Assembly (NCBI GenBank): GCA_027451885.1
Contig: DAIDHX010000177.1
Location: 1-49,880 of the forward strand
Direction: 5' to 3'
Source of the DNA: Planctomycetales bacterium
Lineage (GTDB): Bacteria > Planctomycetota > Planctomycetia > Isosphaerales > Isosphaeraceae
DNA length: 49,880 bases
The notes beneath the pieces were generated by a model, which worked only from the letters and a program-made list of their open reading frames with translations, was not told where the DNA came from and did no database searches. Position 1 is the first letter of the stretch; each line of letters opens with the position of its first letter. Position numbers and translations under genes: made by a program. Positions 49,476 through 49,880 of the stretch are shown one piece after another.

Positions 49476-49880
49476 CTAGTACTTCTTGAATCCAGCGGCC
49501 AGCCCGCGCCAGGCTTCGGCCAGGGCTGCTCGCTCGGCGGGAGTGACGGCGGAATCGGGGGTGTTCTCCGGCAAGATCCTGGCGAGCGCGGGCGTGATGG
49601 TCTGGTCGTAGAGGGCCACGCGGCCTGCATCCCAGGTCTTGGCGACCTGCGCGAGCGCGGCGGTGACTGCCTGCCCTGAATCGAGCGCCTGGGCGCCCGA
49701 TTCCCAGGCAGCGGCGTAGGCGACCGCAAGCTTCGGCATATAGGCATGCGCAACGGGGACGAATTTTGGGTCGTAAGGCGGCCCGGGATTCGCGGGCGCA
49801 TGAAGCTTGATCAAGTAAACAACACCAAGCGCGACACCAGCGCCGAAGACCGCGGAGAAGACCATGGCCAGCAAGGTCTT
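49476..49880 (-). CDS. Small membrane-anchored protein, start at or beyond window edge
   Basis: 132 or more residues; the frame is open to the edge, with ATG at 49865 as an internal candidate start. A membrane helix (MVFSAVFGAGVALGVVYLI) is followed by helical VAHAYMPKLAVAYAAAWESG and PAERAALAEAWRGLAAGFKK. Not recognised. Confidence 0.45.
   Translation of the reverse strand, partial: KTLLAMVFSAVFGAGVALGVVYLIKLHAPANPGPPYDPKFVPVAHAYMPKLAVAYAAAWESGAQALDSGQAVTAALAQVAKTWDAGRVALYDQTITPALARILPENTPDSAVTPAERAALAEAWRGLAAGFKKY

Larger units (their letters stand above)
15602..49880 (-). mobile_element. Tailed-phage (prophage) gene block, right end outside window
   Basis: More than 40 consecutive genes on one strand include terminase, portal, capsid, tail, lysis and replication proteins, in the order expected of a siphovirus-type genome. 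The left border abuts an ordinary chromosomal gene, so the block is integrated. No integrase, excisionase, repressor or attachment repeat could be found; these may lie beyond the right edge. A gene transfer agent is less likely because replication genes and a sigma factor are present. Confidence 0.85.

Noticed and set aside
15602-49880. Gene transfer agent rather than prophage
   Set aside because: Head and tail genes would fit, but replication proteins, a pentapeptide protein and a sigma factor argue for a phage.
1-49880. CRISPR array, tRNA, rRNA or insertion sequence
   Set aside because: I scanned for regularly spaced repeats, cloverleaf 3' ends and transposase motifs with terminal repeats and found none I could support.

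Overview
The window reads as a high-GC Planctomycetota chromosome, most like the Isosphaeraceae/Gemmataceae type. The clues are an ECF sigma factor translationally coupled to a Ser/Thr kinase with TPR repeats, a secreted protein with the planctomycete N-terminal LERLETRALL motif, a PEP-CTERM protein, a DUF4091 protein and a cytochrome c'-like lipoprotein. No tRNA, rRNA or CRISPR array was seen.

Region 1 (1-15592) is ordinary chromosome, mostly + strand: the end of an ECF sigma gene, its partner kinase, a secreted streptogramin-lyase-like beta-propeller protein (- strand), a gene-poor 1.3 kb stretch, a PEP-CTERM protein with a strong terminator, an M32 carboxypeptidase, a multi-pass membrane protein, a DUF5009-type acyltransferase, a DUF4091 protein, a cytochrome c'-like lipoprotein and a thiol-redox protein.

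Region 2 (15602-49880) is a tailed-phage gene block. Every gene is on the - strand and the block runs off the right edge. Read in its own direction (high to low coordinate) it holds: a membrane protein at the edge; a papain-like peptidase; two paralogous membrane/coiled-coil proteins; a third coiled-coil membrane protein; a holin-like protein; small and large terminase; two tiny membrane proteins; portal; a coiled-coil scaffold candidate; a DUF5309-type major capsid protein; a head-completion and decoration cluster; a 1335-residue LamG plus glycoside-hydrolase-like protein; tail terminator, tube and assembly-chaperone candidates; distal tail and fibre proteins with a glycosyltransferase gene embedded; and finally small accessory genes, a pentapeptide-repeat protein, a complete sigma-70 factor, a primase-polymerase-like protein and a D5-type helicase. 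The packaging, head, tail, lysis and replication modules are all recognisable. No integrase, repressor or large tape-measure gene is visible in the window.

The strongest new signal is in the tail-chaperone gene. A slippery heptamer C CCA AAA is followed by a 7-bp perfect GC stem, and the -1 frame opens onto a further 61 codons beyond the slip. This is the layout of a lambda G/GT-type programmed -1 frameshift. Other points worth pursuing are the phage-borne sigma-70 factor with an expanded region 4, altered catalytic residues in both replication proteins, a mobile Ig-like domain shared between two structural proteins (in one of them lying between the two putative catalytic glutamates), and the apparent lack of a conventional tape measure.
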